Shown in pieces: positions 1-13,486 of a stretch of DNA of 64,000 nucleotides; positions within the stretch are counted from its first letter, which is position 1; every line of letters begins with the position of its first letter. This DNA comes from Parus major (Eukaryota; Chordata; Aves; Passeriformes; Paridae): the NCBI RefSeq assembly GCF_001522545.3, contig NC_031771.1:29469614-29533613 (forward strand). The letters are read 5' to 3'. Under the pieces are notes generated by a model. The model saw only the letters and a list, made by a program, of their open reading frames with translations, was not told the origin of the DNA and searched no databases. The translations under genes were made by a program, and so were the position numbers.

Positions 1-3000
1 ATCTTATTAGTTTCGCATTATGCACACTAAGACATACTTTCTGTGAATACATTGTTATCATTTACTAGAATTTATTCTCTTTCTATGACTACTTTGTATA
101 CAGTTTTTAAGAAACTTGCAGTTACTCAGAAATAATCTAGTTTTGTACTGTATTTTAAATTTCATATTTCTTTTGTCACTAGTAAGAGCAGATGAAAATT
201 TAATTTGCCATTACTTTACAGGGAATTTCTTTTAGTTTCTACCAGATATAGTCCCTGTCCCTTTTAACCTATGTTAATGGTTTAATTTTCCATTAAAATT
301 GAAAATAATATTTTCAATGTAAAGCTATTTTTAAATAATCATCATTTCTTGTTAAGTCATTTTCCTACTAGTTCACTTTTTATAATGAGATTAGATAAGA
401 AAAATCAAGTAAAAAATAATCTTTACACTCTATTTTGAAGTAGAAATTTAAGGATTCATCTATGCATGAGATTTGCTTATTAAAAAACTAATCACAGGAT
501 TCTTCACAGGTTTTTATATATAGATCAGCAACTGAACACAAATGGGAAAATAATTCCACAGAGTAAAGTTCAGTTTTAAAAGTCTAAATAAATAAATAAA
601 ACATTCAGACCCAAATCTTCTCCAAATGTGAATCACAGGACCCATCTGAAGAAAACCCAGCAACACACAGTAAAGAACATGGTAATATCTCCATGTTTCA
701 TTAATACAAGTAATTGTGTTAAAATCTCTTATTGTTTAAAAAAAGTCTCACCTAAAATTATTAAACATCAAGCTGATGTGCTCATAGGTCAAGTGATACA
801 AAAGAAAAATTATGTTAAACCATAAAAGTAACCACACACACATGCTTTAGTTGCAAATACAATCATCAGGAAACTTATCTTCCTCTTTATTTGTGACTTA
901 AGGCCTTCAGAAAAAAAAAAAAATGAATAAAAAGCCCTTGAAATCTTTTATGTGATGTTAGGATGTATTTGATGACTTTCAATTTTCAGGTTATACAGAG
1001 ACAACCAGAATTGTCAGGAGACCCATTGGGTACAATGTGTTTTTAGTGCTATATCAAGCGACAAGATATAATCTATAGTTCTAGACTCTGTTGTTATTAT
1101 GAAAACACTGTTTCAGGTTTTTTTGGTTTTGTTTTTGTTTTTTTTTAACACATTCTACTTAATTTTGAAAGTGATAAGATATTTACTCAAAAATTTTCTT
1201 GCAAGTTAAAGCCTGACAGGGGACTCAAGTATCTTTATAACCAGCCTAAATTTTGGAGCAACAGAGGCAAGAGGTTAAATAGAGAAACAGAGGAGGCCAC
1301 CAGCATGATCTTATGTTTCTAAACCTTTTGGACCCTTTCTGACAGATTTGTCTATCTAATGCAATCTTTCTCAGTTTCTTTAAATTCTACTGCTGTTTCT
1401 TCATTCTTTCTCCTTTTCTTCCTCCAGATGTTTGATGGATTAACATTCCCTTTCTTAGTTCAAATTTTTTGTTTGACATATAATTTTTTGAAATAGTTTA
1501 AAGAAAAAGTGTTAGAACACATATAGTACCAGGTATATTATAGTATCAGGCTTGATGTTCTTTCAAAATTGATTTTTTTTCCTGCTACTAATATGTGTAA
1601 ATAATACAAGTACTTTCTAGCACCAAAATATTGCATGCTTCAAAATGAAACTTCATTTACTGAATTCATCAGGTGAGAAAATTAAAGCATTGAAGGACAA
1701 AGTGTCTTACTCAAGTTGTCATACTTGAAATCAATACATCAGCAGCTTTTTATAAATCAAAATACAAAATGGTCTTTTAATCAGTTCAGTTACCTCCCTC
1801 AAATTTCTTCAGCCTTTGTTCTCTGCTGAGTATTTTAATTTAGTGCAATGCCAAAACCTATTTTATTTCAATTGTAGTTTTGGTCTTGAATTTCTGCAGG
1901 TGGTTAATGCAACTGATAAAGTGTCTCAATAGGAGAAAAACAGGATTCTCAAAGCATCATTGAGCAGAAATACTCAAGAGTGCACACACTACTTATCACA
2001 TAACTTAAGCAGGACTGTTTAATTGGAAAGTGTATAATGTGTTTTGATCTGCCAAGCATTCTTCAACGTTTTAGTGATAAAACTCTTTGGAGATATCTTA
2101 TCCTTAATAATTGGTGTTTGCATCACAGGCTGAACAAAGCAGCATTGCTGAATCCCTGTTTTTACTCTGAATATCTCCATATGATCACCTATAAAAATTC
2201 ACAAAGTCTCTTCAGAGAATGGAAGTCTGTCAAACACAGAATGATAGAGGTCCAGAGTGTTCTTAACCACTGCATATAATAGAAATCTTGCCTCACAGAG
2301 GGAAAAATGATAATTTAGAAATAAATAAAAGAGATCATGCTTTGTGTCAGTATGGAATTACATTTAAGGATTCAAGAAGGCATTTCAAGTCCTATTTGAT
2401 GCAGACAAAAACCTTCACTCCACATTTTTCAGTGTGTTAACATCACTGTCCATGACCAAGTTGTTAAAACAAACAAACGGTCAAACCCACAATATTTTGA
2501 TCAACTGGAGTTGCCAATATGTAAAAAGATACAATAAAATGAAGGCAGCTGGCAGAGAAATTAAAACATGTGTGACCAAAATTCTGGACATGTATAAGTT
2601 CAAATGATTCAGATAAGGTCTATCTACAAGATCTTTAAGGGGTCAAATATTTCTATATCGTACAGACAACTTTTATTCTAACTGTTGAATTAACTAATGT
2701 TAAAAAAATGTAAAAATCATATGAAATTATTAAATTTTAAAAATTTGTTTGCACTTCATACACTGTCAAGTTTATAGTCTGTTTAAGGTTATTAAACATC
2801 ATGTACATTTTTTGCTTGTCAACTAATGCAAATATGACAAAAAACCTTGAGTGTTTTCCCCCAAAACACTCCAGCCACTGATGCACATTATTTTTAGAAA
2901 GAGACAGAAAGGGATATATAACTCACTAATGGCACCCCTTTCAAGAAAACGTCTATTGTAATAGAGGATTCCCCATTAGGACTAGAAATAATCCTGTTGA

Positions 3001-6000
3001 CAATAAAAACTCTGGTCCATTTATATCTAATTTCCCTACAACTTAAGTATTTGCACTAAGTTTTTCAAGGCTCTGCACAAAGAACAGATTCTTAAAACTG
3101 CAAACCATACCATCCTCATTTTTCCTCAAGTTGCTTAAATTGTACCAGTACATCCACAAGAAGTGTGATCATGAGTCTATTTTTACCTCATGTGAAGTGT
3201 ATATAGAAGTAGCCTTAATAACTATGCTTCACTAAATTGAATTATGGCTTAAATCAAATCCGAATCCCAAATGTCCTGAGTTTAGCTTTGGCATTTGGTA
3301 TAGCTGCTGGACTAGAATTGCTGCCTGGGATCAGTGGGTAGTAGAGTGAGTAATAAGATATAAGGAAGGCATATTACAAGTTGAAAATCACTGGAAATCA
3401 TTGACAAAGAAAGGTACAAGAGCAGGGCTGCAGAAAGCAGTAAGAGGAAATACAATATTAACCACTTGAAGTTAAGGAAAAAAAAAAGCCCCGGCCATAT
3501 TGCTGATATTAAAATATTCAGCCTAAGACTTTCACTTTACCATGTTAAAACTGCATTTTCTTCCCAGGAGATACTGGGCTGCTCTAAGTACAGAACTATG
3601 CTGACTTCATAGCAGCATAGACTATACCTCTTCCTCACACCACCTCTTCCTCAATACTCTCACTTGAATCAAGAAGTAGGAAAGTTGGTAGTTAAGACTT
3701 GTTCTTCTGTGAACTTTGATTTTCAGACCTTTTTTCCACCTCAATGCACTTTCATATCTTTATTCTCAGTGAATAATCTCTCAGCATGAAAAATTTTTTA
3801 CTTCTCCACTATTTCTGTAACACAACAGCTTATACATATTTATAGTTTTTTTAAGCCAGTTGACTGAAATCAACATCTCTGTGTCTTCAATTAATCTCTT
3901 GGTTTTAACCAATGCAGAAACTGCAGAGATTATTCACAGTGTACTTTTATCTCCTTGGATGCAAGATCAGAGATGATTCACAAAATGTTTAAAAGTTTCT
4001 TAGCTCAAGTGACTGTGCAGTTAAATACTTTAGCAAAAGGACCTAAATTGAGTTGTATGATGATAAGATTTTACTTGCATTGTTTTCTTGGTTTCCTCCT
4101 CTTTACAGTTCTTTTTTTTTTTTTTTTTTTCTTGTGTCATTGCTTGCCTTAACCTCATAACTAATCTGCTTGGACATCACATCAGATCTTGTACATTCAG
4201 TGAAAACAAGTTCTGCTGTATGGAGCTGATAAATCAAAGACAGCACAGACTTGCTCAAAACAGACACATGGTTTTGATTCTCCTCAACAGTTCTGAAGAG
4301 CTGACACACCACATATATACATCTCCAGCCATCCATGGATGTGATTTTAAGGAAGGTAGTCCTATAATCAGTTCTAAATTGTGATTTTCTGAGGGATTCC
4401 TGCTGTTTTACAAGTCCTTCTCTGTCAATCCCTGCATCTTTATTTCTCATGGTAATAGAAAAAAAATGGGAGAGGGAGAGGGAAGAAACAATGCAGTAAA
4501 CCATGACATAAGAATAAAAGACTGGGTCTGTATAAATTCCAACACAGAGGTACAAGTGCATCATTCAGCAGTTGCATAATACTGGAGTTAAGCCCCTGTG
4601 CTCAGGATTCTGCTGTTGAAGTCTGCCTGTGCTTTATGGTGTTTGTGGTGTGCCACCAATGAAATCGTCATCCCACCAAGTAATTGGCACTTATAAAGGG
4701 ATTTTCAACAACTCAGCCTGCTCAACAGCTGAATATCCTAATATCCTGAATTTCCTAATATCCAATCCAAGCTGAATACTTTTTATGTTGGCTCTCAGCA
4801 TAAAGTGAAATATAGATCTTTTGCTTAGGGAAAAATCCCTGCAAAACAAAACCTAAAACAAACAGCCCAATTACAGAAGACAGAGCATTGATAAATGTAG
4901 ATACTTCTTTTCCCCAGTGCAGAAGCAAAAAAAAAATACATTTATTTTAATGTTTTAAATGTATTTTCCAGTTTCTTCAGGAAATGTTTGGGCAGTAGTA
5001 CGTTTAAAATTAGTTTGTGGTTCAAGCTTATATTTGCTTTGTGGCTCTGCAAGTGACATTAGTGATTCAGCCCTTCTGGCTGTAACAGCAAAATTCAGTC
5101 TCCTCCCAAAACACTTTTCCCTTTTCTATGGCAGATGATCTTTTTATAGAAGCATGAACTGGGTAGGTTTGTGGGAGAGGACCTGTAGAGTGGTGGGTGA
5201 AGGATTTGGCAGAGCTGGGGAGGTGGTGGAATACAGAGGGATCCAATACCTTCAAGAGCATTAAAGATTTCCAGTCTCCTAAAAAATGACCTCAGAGTCA
5301 TTTTGAAGCTCCTTTCCAACTTCCTCTGACTAATCTCAGAACCATATGTATTAGCAACCCCAAAATCACTTCTGCTGCAGAAATTGTTCTCCCTCAAGGT
5401 CCCTGAAATAAATAAGTTATTTTCTCTTTATCCTTAGGCCAGTGAGTTTCAGATGTGGCTTACATTATTGAAAAGGCTGAAACAGCTCTTCAGGAAATAT
5501 GAGTCTTAAATTTCATTTTGCTCTAGCGCCTAGACTTCTTAATGTTGGTTGTTTAGTTGAATCCTTTTCTGGACTTCAGAAATTCTTTCTGTCAAAAAGT
5601 TTTCTTTCCAAAAAGGCTTTCAGGAATTAAAGAAGCGAGACAGGTCTTTCAGCTAATGAAAGAAAGATAATTAAAGCCAAGATGCTATTTCATTTTTCTT
5701 CTCTACTTGAAAACATTCAAACTATGCAGATTACTCCTCATATTGTAATACTTTCATTTCAGGTTGTAAGTGAAGAGAAAGGGGGATCATGACATTATAA
5801 CCTACTAGCTCAGATACTCACACAATGTATTAAACAGCAGGAAGTTTGCTAATGATGCTTGAATTTCATTAACTCTATTTAAAAGTAACAGCCAGAACCT
5901 GATTTATTATTTTAGTCAAAGCAGCACAACTGTGTCCTAAGGTTTGTCCATTCTTGAATTTCCCAAAAGACTTGATGGATCAAATCTTACACATGACATA

Positions 6001-6478
6001 CATCACACCTTAGAAAAGTCTTTGGTCTATGCAATAAGCACAAAGCAATTTTTTTGTTTGTTTATTTCATAAGAAAAAGCTTTTCATGTTGGTGACCATG
6101 TTGATGGTTATACCTTTATTTTTGGATATCTGTTTTCAAGCCTTTGGATGGTAAAAGGTCCAAGTCAACAAAACTTGTTTTCACTGGCCCAAGACAGCAT
6201 GATAAAGCAAAGTATTACATTATCTCTCAGTGTGAAAATAAGTGAAGGGGAGAACTTTACTGATAATCAGCTTATACAAAATTGTGACTCTTTAGCATCT
6301 TCACCAAGATTTTCCTGTATCTGGAAGAAAATCCATTTGTTTCCCTGGATTTGCTAAGGGCATTCTGTATCATGAATGAAGTATAAAGGTCAATTTCTTT
6401 CACACTGACATTCAAAACAGTATGTGGAACACTTCATACAGCTGCGTTTTGTTCACTGACGACCCAGGGGATTTTTAA
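1..6478. other. Intergenic, no gene recognised
   Basis: AT-rich sequence downstream of FSTL5. Open frames are short and lack family resemblance. A 19-base T run lies at 4112-4130. A scrap near 4758-4775 resembles the CR1 phrase tttcctaatatccaatcc, but it is too short to call. No tRNA, CpG island or exon-like structure was seen. Confidence 0.6.
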
Positions 6479-6905
6479 GGTTGGAAAAGTCCTCTAAGAT
6501 TGTTGAGTCCAACTATTAACTGAGCACTGCTACATTTACCACTAAACCATGTCTTCTAGTGTCACACACATACTGTTTGAAAACTTCCAAGGATGGTGAT
6601 TCCACCACTTCTCTGGGCAGCCAGTTCCAAGGCCTGTTCACCCTTATAGTGAAGAATTTTTTCCTAATATCCAATCCAAACTTGCTGTGGTGGAACTTGC
6701 AGCTGTGTACTCTTGTCCTGTCCCTTGTTACCTGGGAGAGGAGACCAACCCAAACCTAGCTACACCCTCCTGTCAGGCAGTCCTAGAGAGCAATGTTACC
6801 CCCCGAGCCTCCTTTTCTCCAGGCTAAACAATCCAAGCTCCCTCAGACACTCCTCATCAGACTTGTGCTACAAATCTTTCTTCAGCTCAATGCCCTTCTC
6901 TGGAT
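6479..6905 (-). mobile_element. CR1 LINE 3' fragment
   Basis: A typical 5'-truncated avian CR1, read here as the complement of its 3' end: aaggttggaaaagtcctcta, then tccaac, ccactaaaccatgtc, tccaaggatggtgattccac, gggcagcc, cctaatatccaatccaaact, cttgtcctgtc, and finally ctccaggctaaacaatccaa. The order matches CR1 3' untranslated and late ORF2 sequence throughout. The extreme 3' tail repeat is missing. Any open frames through it are relics. Confidence 0.9.
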
Positions 6906-9900
6906 ATGTATTGGGAGCCTTTCTTCTCAGCTTCCCTAGATCTCTACTTTGCCATTCAAATGAAGACTCACCAGATAAATAATTGCCATTGAGGCTGCTG
7001 AGAAACTAGCTATGACCACCAAACAGGAGGAAAAAACTATTGTACCTCATATAAGCATGTTCTCAATTTTGTTTGATGAAATACCAACTGAACAAGTATC
7101 TGAATAATCCTTATTTGGCATGTATGTAACTTCCTTTTATACAGGAAGTGGGAATTTTAAGTGTATTTTCATACTACTCTTCAAAAGTTAAAAGCATTCC
7201 CACTTGCAAAGAAATCTAAGAGCTTAGCTCACAAATTGTGCCATGTAAACAAAAAAATAAAATCAACATTTTGAACTGTTACCTGATACTGAAAGAACAA
7301 CTCCTTTGTTTCTCTGGTACCTATTGAGGTCCCTCAGTAGCTGAAATATTTCTCTACAGAGTTAAAGTTCAAATCCCTTCAGGGAAGCTCCCAGGTATTT
7401 TTTCCCTGTGAGGCCAAGCTGCAAGCAGAGCTCACTCAGCTGGATATGTGAGTCAATTTGAAAAGCACAAAGGTGATTCCTGTGACACAGCACCTGTAGC
7501 AGTAGTTATCCCAGTACCACTGCTGCTCAGCTGCTGAGCTACATGCTACCAAAACAGCACTGTTTGATAACACCCACGTACCCAGGCAGACATAACAAAA
7601 ATGTGTCACTGGAAAAAAGTGCCTTTAATTTGTAAAAGAAACTCCTGTAAACTTGCCATCTGCAGTGGGAAAAGCAGCAGCAACTAACAGAAAAGGGGGA
7701 AAACAAATGCAACACCAACCACAAAACTCATCTAAAAAGAGGTATTGCTTAGTATGACATTGAATAAAGTCAGAATGGCTTCTCAAAAATAAAGGAGCAC
7801 GATTAGACTTGGAAACTAGCATTTAAAATAAAGTTAAGTTCATGGAAAAGGTATATCTGGCCAATACTACAAGGCTTTCAAGAATATTAATTATCAAAGC
7901 ATCTTAAAGAAGCTAAGTAGCCATTGCATAAAAGGATGGTCATCTCCAATTTGTTGAAAGATTAGAAAAGGTGAATTTTCATAGTGGAGACCTACTGTGT
8001 TGAGGGTTTCACAAGTGCTGGGTTATGTGCTAATCAACACTACAAATATATAAACTACTAATTAAAGAGAAAAAAGCACTTTTATGCTTATTAAATTACT
8101 TTGTTTAAAATAGATTTTATGAAACACAAGATTATATATTGGCAAATAAACTTTAACATGAAGTGATGAAAGAAACATCAAAAATTTATTTCAACACCTA
8201 CAGGCAGTAAGGAGACTATCTGCATTAAAAGAAGGCAAAATTTTGGGGTTACAATAGTAAATTCTAAGGGAAAATAAAATTAAAAATAAAAAAAGGACAG
8301 TTTAAAGTGTAATGGCAGTCAAAATAAACTTGGTAATTCTTAGGAAAGCTGTTCTGCTTGACAAAGAACATAGTGGAACTATTTAGATCCAAATACAACT
8401 CTTAAAAATCTTAGAAGCTAAAGAGGTGTAAATTAGGAGCTCAGAAAAATCCATGGTCAAATGTCAGCTGTTTCCAGAGCATAATAGAAGTCAGTTGTGT
8501 GGAATGATTTCTCAGTAACCACAGTATTAACATCAGCACTAAAAGAAATAGGTTGGTAAAGAAGAAAGTCTCTTTCAACAGTGTAATAAAAATCTTTCTA
8601 TGAGCACCAAAGTTTATACATACCTCCTGAGCTCTGCTTACACAGGGGCCAGCAGAAAAACCCATATGAGCAACATTTTCTTCCCTCACAAGAGTTTTAA
8701 AGATGCATTTTCTGTACTCATTTCTAGTACTGAATTTTTCTTTGTGTCTAGAATTGACAGGAGAATTTGCCCTTTTTAAGTAACTTAAGTAATAGAGTGT
8801 GATTGTCTTGTAATGGCTTTTCTTCTAAGGTAATGCACAAAAAAGCTTTATTTCTGGTATTAAATTTGTCACATTCCTAAATATTCTCAAAAATACATGT
8901 AGATGAATTTAAAAAAAAGTCCCATTGGTCTGTTCTTTTAAATTTATTTCAAAGTAGGATAGAATTATTTCTATTTTAATATTTTTTGCTACTTTACTAG
9001 TCAAAATCATTTACCCAGCAGATCTCTCTTGTTGCCCAACTGTGCTTCCTACTTTGATGTTGCAGAAATAATTAAAAGGAACAGAATGTTTCTTGATCTC
9101 CAAAATTACTCTATGCATTCAAAAGTAATAGAACCCCTTGAATATTTGAAATAAAACACTTAACTTTGGGCACATCCTCTAAAACATACAGCCAGAGTGC
9201 TGCAGGCCAAAGGAATGCTCGCTAACAAGAAGTCCTAGGCCCATGGTTGCCCACCATCTTCCACTGAGAAGTGTACTGAGCAGTTTGGAATGTAGCTTGG
9301 AGCACAACTAGAAACATTTTGGCTTTCTTCCAGGTATATACTACAGTTTCATTCTCTCTTCTGGCAAAGTAACAAGTTCTGGTACACATTTGCTGAATAA
9401 AAGCTCAGACAAACAATCCTAGAATATGACCCCCGGTTAGAGCACAAGTAACACATGCATCTCAGTATTTACAAAGTATTGACAACTATAAAGACTTTTC
9501 AAACAGAAAAAAATCTACAAGATGTTTCGTTGAACATCAAAGGAAGAATGCAGAAAGGGCAAAACTCAGTAGAAAAGAGTATAATGCAGCGTGTTAACTA
9601 TTGGACAGTTTCTTCTGCCATTCTAGGTACAGTGTCCTCTGCAATCACCCTAGAAGAATTAGGATTACACAACAGCAACTACAATCAAATCTACAAAAGG
9701 CGCAAACCTTCAAATTTATTTGATCAGTCACACTTTGTAACTAGTAAAAGCAGTTTTCTGAAGCTTATGTTACATTGTGACATCTGATGGGGACGATTAT
9801 TTTATATAGCTGCTTCTTGAAAACCATATTTTGGTATGTGTTAGTCATTAAAGACAGTGTTCCATAAAGAAACTCATAGCTTCAAAGACTGACGTTTTTC

Positions 9901-11334
9901 TCAAGTTGAATTTTCTTTATATTAAGGAAGAATACATTTTCATTTCAAGTATACTGGCTTTGTGGAGGTGTGAAAAATATCTGGAGGATTACCTTTTTAC
10001 AGTTAAAAAAAATAAAATCTTATATTCATGTAGATGTATGTCCTTCATAAGCTTCTTATCTCAGTAACTGGAAAATTCCATGGATGTGTTACTAAAGCCA
10101 CCTGAAGGCAGAGGTATTTGCCCATTCCTGATGCTGTCCTGCCCAGCACCAGCAAAGCAATCAGTAAGTAAGAAATTGGTGAGCTGTGGGGTAACTGACA
10201 TTAGTGACATAAAATGACAAATTAGTATATCTGTCTTAGCTATTGTGTATTTATTTCTCAAGCTCCCAGTTTCATTTTTAAATGTAAAGTTTGTTCTGCA
10301 TGCTCATCTCCAGGACAGGTTAAAACTCCAAGTATGTTGTCCCTTTAGCCCATCTGAAGACTTAAAGTGGAGTTACCACTCAAAACAAGGGAAGAATTCT
10401 GGTTAAAAGGATAATATAAGTATTACATTTTCTTTGTCATGGAAAGCTGGTCTAAAGTAAGTGGTGTTGAGTTCTAGGAAATCTGATTTTCAATTAGTCT
10501 TGAATCTTTTGTTGTCGCTGTCATCATTGATGGGAAGTTATGGTATGCTTAGAATTTCTGTGGAGAATATGTTTACTGTCATTCATCACTGAGATTTACA
10601 GAGATCCCATAACAGCAATTAAATGTGGTTGTTTACGCAGTGCTGTCACCAGAAGAGGATATAGCCTGTGGAGTGGAACTATTCATGGGCCTGAAAATGT
10701 TTTGTTTGTCAAGTCACATCTAAAATATGAGCCAACAAGCGTCTCTTTTAGGGTCCTCTACACATTTCAAGAAAATCAGAATTCTTGGCCAATAAAGAGT
10801 CTTTGGTTTAAATGCTTGTTTTGTCTGCAAACCCAAATGAAACACTTCACTAACTCATTCAAAATTATAAAAGGATGACAGGCTTTCTTTGTAAACACTT
10901 ATGTGCTGTTACTTGTAACCCTCACTCGGTGACAAAGAGGAAACCCCAGTGTAAAAGTCATTCCTATTGTTCATCCCTTGGTCAAACAGAAGTTGCATGA
11001 TGCATAAATCAGTGCCTAAAGTGCAAAAACCTTCACTGAAAGACTTAGACAAAAAAAGGGGTGAAATAAAAAAAGGAAGCATTTATTTTTCTTTGCAGCT
11101 CAAAGCTGTTCCTCACATCAGGGTTTCAGAGAGACACAGAGAAACATTACATTTTGTATCACAGAGATCCTGCGGTGATATATTCAAAGAAGATTTCAAG
11201 TTTTTGCATTCATAAAGTAAAAATAAACAAGTGGCTTCATAAAGGAATAAGATGTTACCATGTCTCCCATAATAGATACAGAAAATCTCTAGTAAGTACA
11301 AGATATGATGCCACATCCAAGAGAAAAGCACCAA
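6906..11334. other. Intergenic, no gene recognised
   Basis: Mostly unique AT-rich sequence. Around 7300-7560 the base composition is slightly GC-richer, without an identifiable element. A 110-codon frame at 9455-9787 (+) is the longest unexplained frame in this stretch; I cannot assign it and treat it as probably non-coding. Confidence 0.5.
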
Positions 11335-11576
11335 GTGGTGTTAGGGGAGGTTTAGGTTAGATATAAGAAAAGCTGTTCACACAGAGGATGGTTGGGCACT
11401 GGAACAGGCTCCCTAGGGAAGTGGTCACAGTGCCAAGCCTGAGAGAGTTTAAAAACTCTTTGGACAATGCTCTCAGGCACATGGTGTGACATTTGGGTTG
11501 TTCTGTTCAGGGCCAAGAATTGGAATTTATGACCCTAGTCAGACCCTGCCAGCTCAGGATAGTCTATGATATTGTC
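11335..11576 (+). mobile_element. CR1 LINE 3' fragment
   Basis: Sense-orientation CR1 3' end: gaggtttaggttagatata, agctgttcacacagaggatg, gttgggcactggaacaggct, ccctagggaagtggtcacag, then a tail with tttgggttgttctgttcagg and a decayed tctatgat terminus. Phrase order is that of the CR1 3' end. The copy is short and moderately diverged. Confidence 0.88.
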
Positions 11577-12814
11577 TTCAGTTCACTTCTTTCTTCAATT
11601 CCCTACTGCCAGGGTGCACTTGAGAGATTTATAAATATCTGCACAGCAGACTCATTGGAGTGGTGAAGTAAATACCATGAAACAGGACAAAGCAGCAAAA
11701 GGAAGTACATGTGGAGTGTCATGGTGTGAGTTTTCTGCAGCACTGCTAAGGACTCCTTCATGCAGTAGTGCAGCTGCATGGGCATTGCATGTCAATATTC
11801 AGTGAAATAGCATATTCAGAGCCTAGCAGACTCAACTACTCAAATAAAGGTTATCACTCCTAAATGGAGCAAGAAGTGAGGCATATCCTATAAAAACATT
11901 ATTTTATAGAAGGAGGTCTATTCAGTGCTTTAAAACTACCACTGGAATAGCTGGTATGACCTTCACTTTTCAATGGGCAAATATTTTTAGCAATCCATAA
12001 CTGTCATAGTTGATGAAACTTTCTACTACCATACCTAAAAGCTTCGTAAAACTTCCATTATTCCTGAAAATTAGTAATAATGTGTGGTTTTTCTAATGGC
12101 TGCTTATGTGTGATTGCAATATTAAGAACACACTCTGATTTAAACTACTTTGTTTTTAACAGGAAGCAGTATAGTAATTTCCAAAATTTCAGAGTTGGTT
12201 TACTTTAATAACATTTATAAACTACAAGTAATTTCTTCCACTGCTATGGAATATTTCTAATAAATACAAGATAATTTTAACTTTTTTCACTTTCTCAGCT
12301 GAAAAATTAATTTTTTCAATGAAATCTGTAAACGAGAAGAAAACTCAAGATACAAGAAGCTGGTATGTGTATATATATATATAGCTATATATATATAGAT
12401 ATATATATATGTTTGTGTGTGTATATATAATTACAATACCAAGTTAGGAAATTTAATTGTTGTAAGTTCTTCAGTCAAACCTAAGTTGAGCACAGTCATA
12501 TTTTTTAAAGTGCCTTATTATAACCCAAGGAAAACAGGAGGTAACAAAGGTTACAGGAGATATCGTAATCCCTACAGTACTCTTTCTTCACACACTCTTC
12601 AGTGACACTTAAAACTAATTTACAGAAAGCACTAAACAGTTCCTTCATGTACTGGGAAAATGCAAGAAAAATATCCTTTAAAAGTTTTCTGGTTTAAATG
12701 TTGATATCAAACATCAGGTCACACAGGTATTTGCCAGTTCACTTTTACTGCTCCACAGGGAAGGCGTCACAGCAAAAAGCAGATAAAGAAAAACCTTATA
12801 CTACTCAGTAGAAC
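11577..12814. other. Intergenic, no gene recognised
   Basis: AT-rich sequence with one dinucleotide repeat at 12365-12428 (annotated separately). Nothing else identified. Confidence 0.5.
12365..12428. repeat. (TA)n/(GT)n compound microsatellite
   Basis: Alternating TA units interrupted by agc and ag, followed by a short GT run and another TA block. The TA part is self-complementary. Confidence 0.9.
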
Positions 12815-13486
12815 TTATTAATGGATTATGTGACAAGTTTATGATTGTGGGGACCTGCCAGGGTGCCCTGTGTGACAAGAGAACAGGAGCCACCCCCATA
12901 GACAGAACCAGTCCCAGCCAGTTCCACTGATGCTCAAAGCTGAGCCCATCAACAACACTGGTAGCTTTGTGATAATGTTTTTAAGAAAGGGCAAAAAGTG
13001 CTGCATGCCAGTTATGAGATGGAGAGTGAAAAAAATCTGAGCAAAAAAGCCCTGCAGATGCCAGTGTCAGTGTGGAAAGAGTTTCTCCAAGCACCACCAG
13101 AACAGAGCTCAACCTGCAGCCCATGTAGACAGTGTGGACTTGCTTATCCAAATGCAGCCCACGGACAGAACACAGAGCAGATATCCACACTGATGCTTGG
13201 TGGGAGAGGATGTAAAAGCACCATGAGTGAATTTGATCCTGAAAAGAGGGGAGGGATGAGGGCAAAGAGGGTTTACTTTTGTCTTTGTTCCTTACTCTCC
13301 TATTTTTAATTGGCAATTAATCTTCCCTAGTCAAGTTTATTTTGCCTGTGACGATAATTAGCAGGTGATCTTTATAGTGACCCCTGAGCTTTTTGACCTT
13401 ATTTTCTGATCCTGTCTTGCTGAGGAGAGTGAGCAAAAGAGCAGCTGATTGGGAGTCTCACAGTCAGCCAAGGTTAACCCACCAAA
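12815..13486 (+). mobile_element. Avian endogenous retrovirus LTR, probably solo (ERVL-like)
   Basis: The block carries the ordered signature I associate with a widespread avian ERV LTR: ggggacctgccagggtgccc, gacaagagaacaggagccac, cccagccagttccactgatg, a decayed promoter-like stretch gtgataatgtttttaagaaa, gccctgcagatgccagtgtc, gcagcccatg, and gagcagatatccac. The right part has gtgacgataattagcaggtg and agctttttgaccttattttc, then tgtcttgctgaggagagtg, ending in ttaacccacca. No gag, pol or env sequence is adjacent, so it is probably a solo LTR. Target-site duplications are not evident and both ends are approximate. The subfamily is not assigned. Frames inside it are not genes. Confidence 0.8.

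Noticed and set aside
4103..4564. 153-codon minus-strand frame
   Set aside because: It ends in a lysine run encoded by a T homopolymer and shows no domain; most likely chance.
4736..4775. Short CR1-like phrase tttcctaatatccaatcc
   Set aside because: Under 40 bp with no flanking CR1 sequence.
6559..6982. Overlapping plus-strand frames of 66 and 89 codons
   Set aside because: They run through the antisense strand of a CR1 fragment and have no protein resemblance.
12981..13316. Frames of over 100 codons on both strands
   Set aside because: They lie entirely inside the ERV LTR, which is non-coding.
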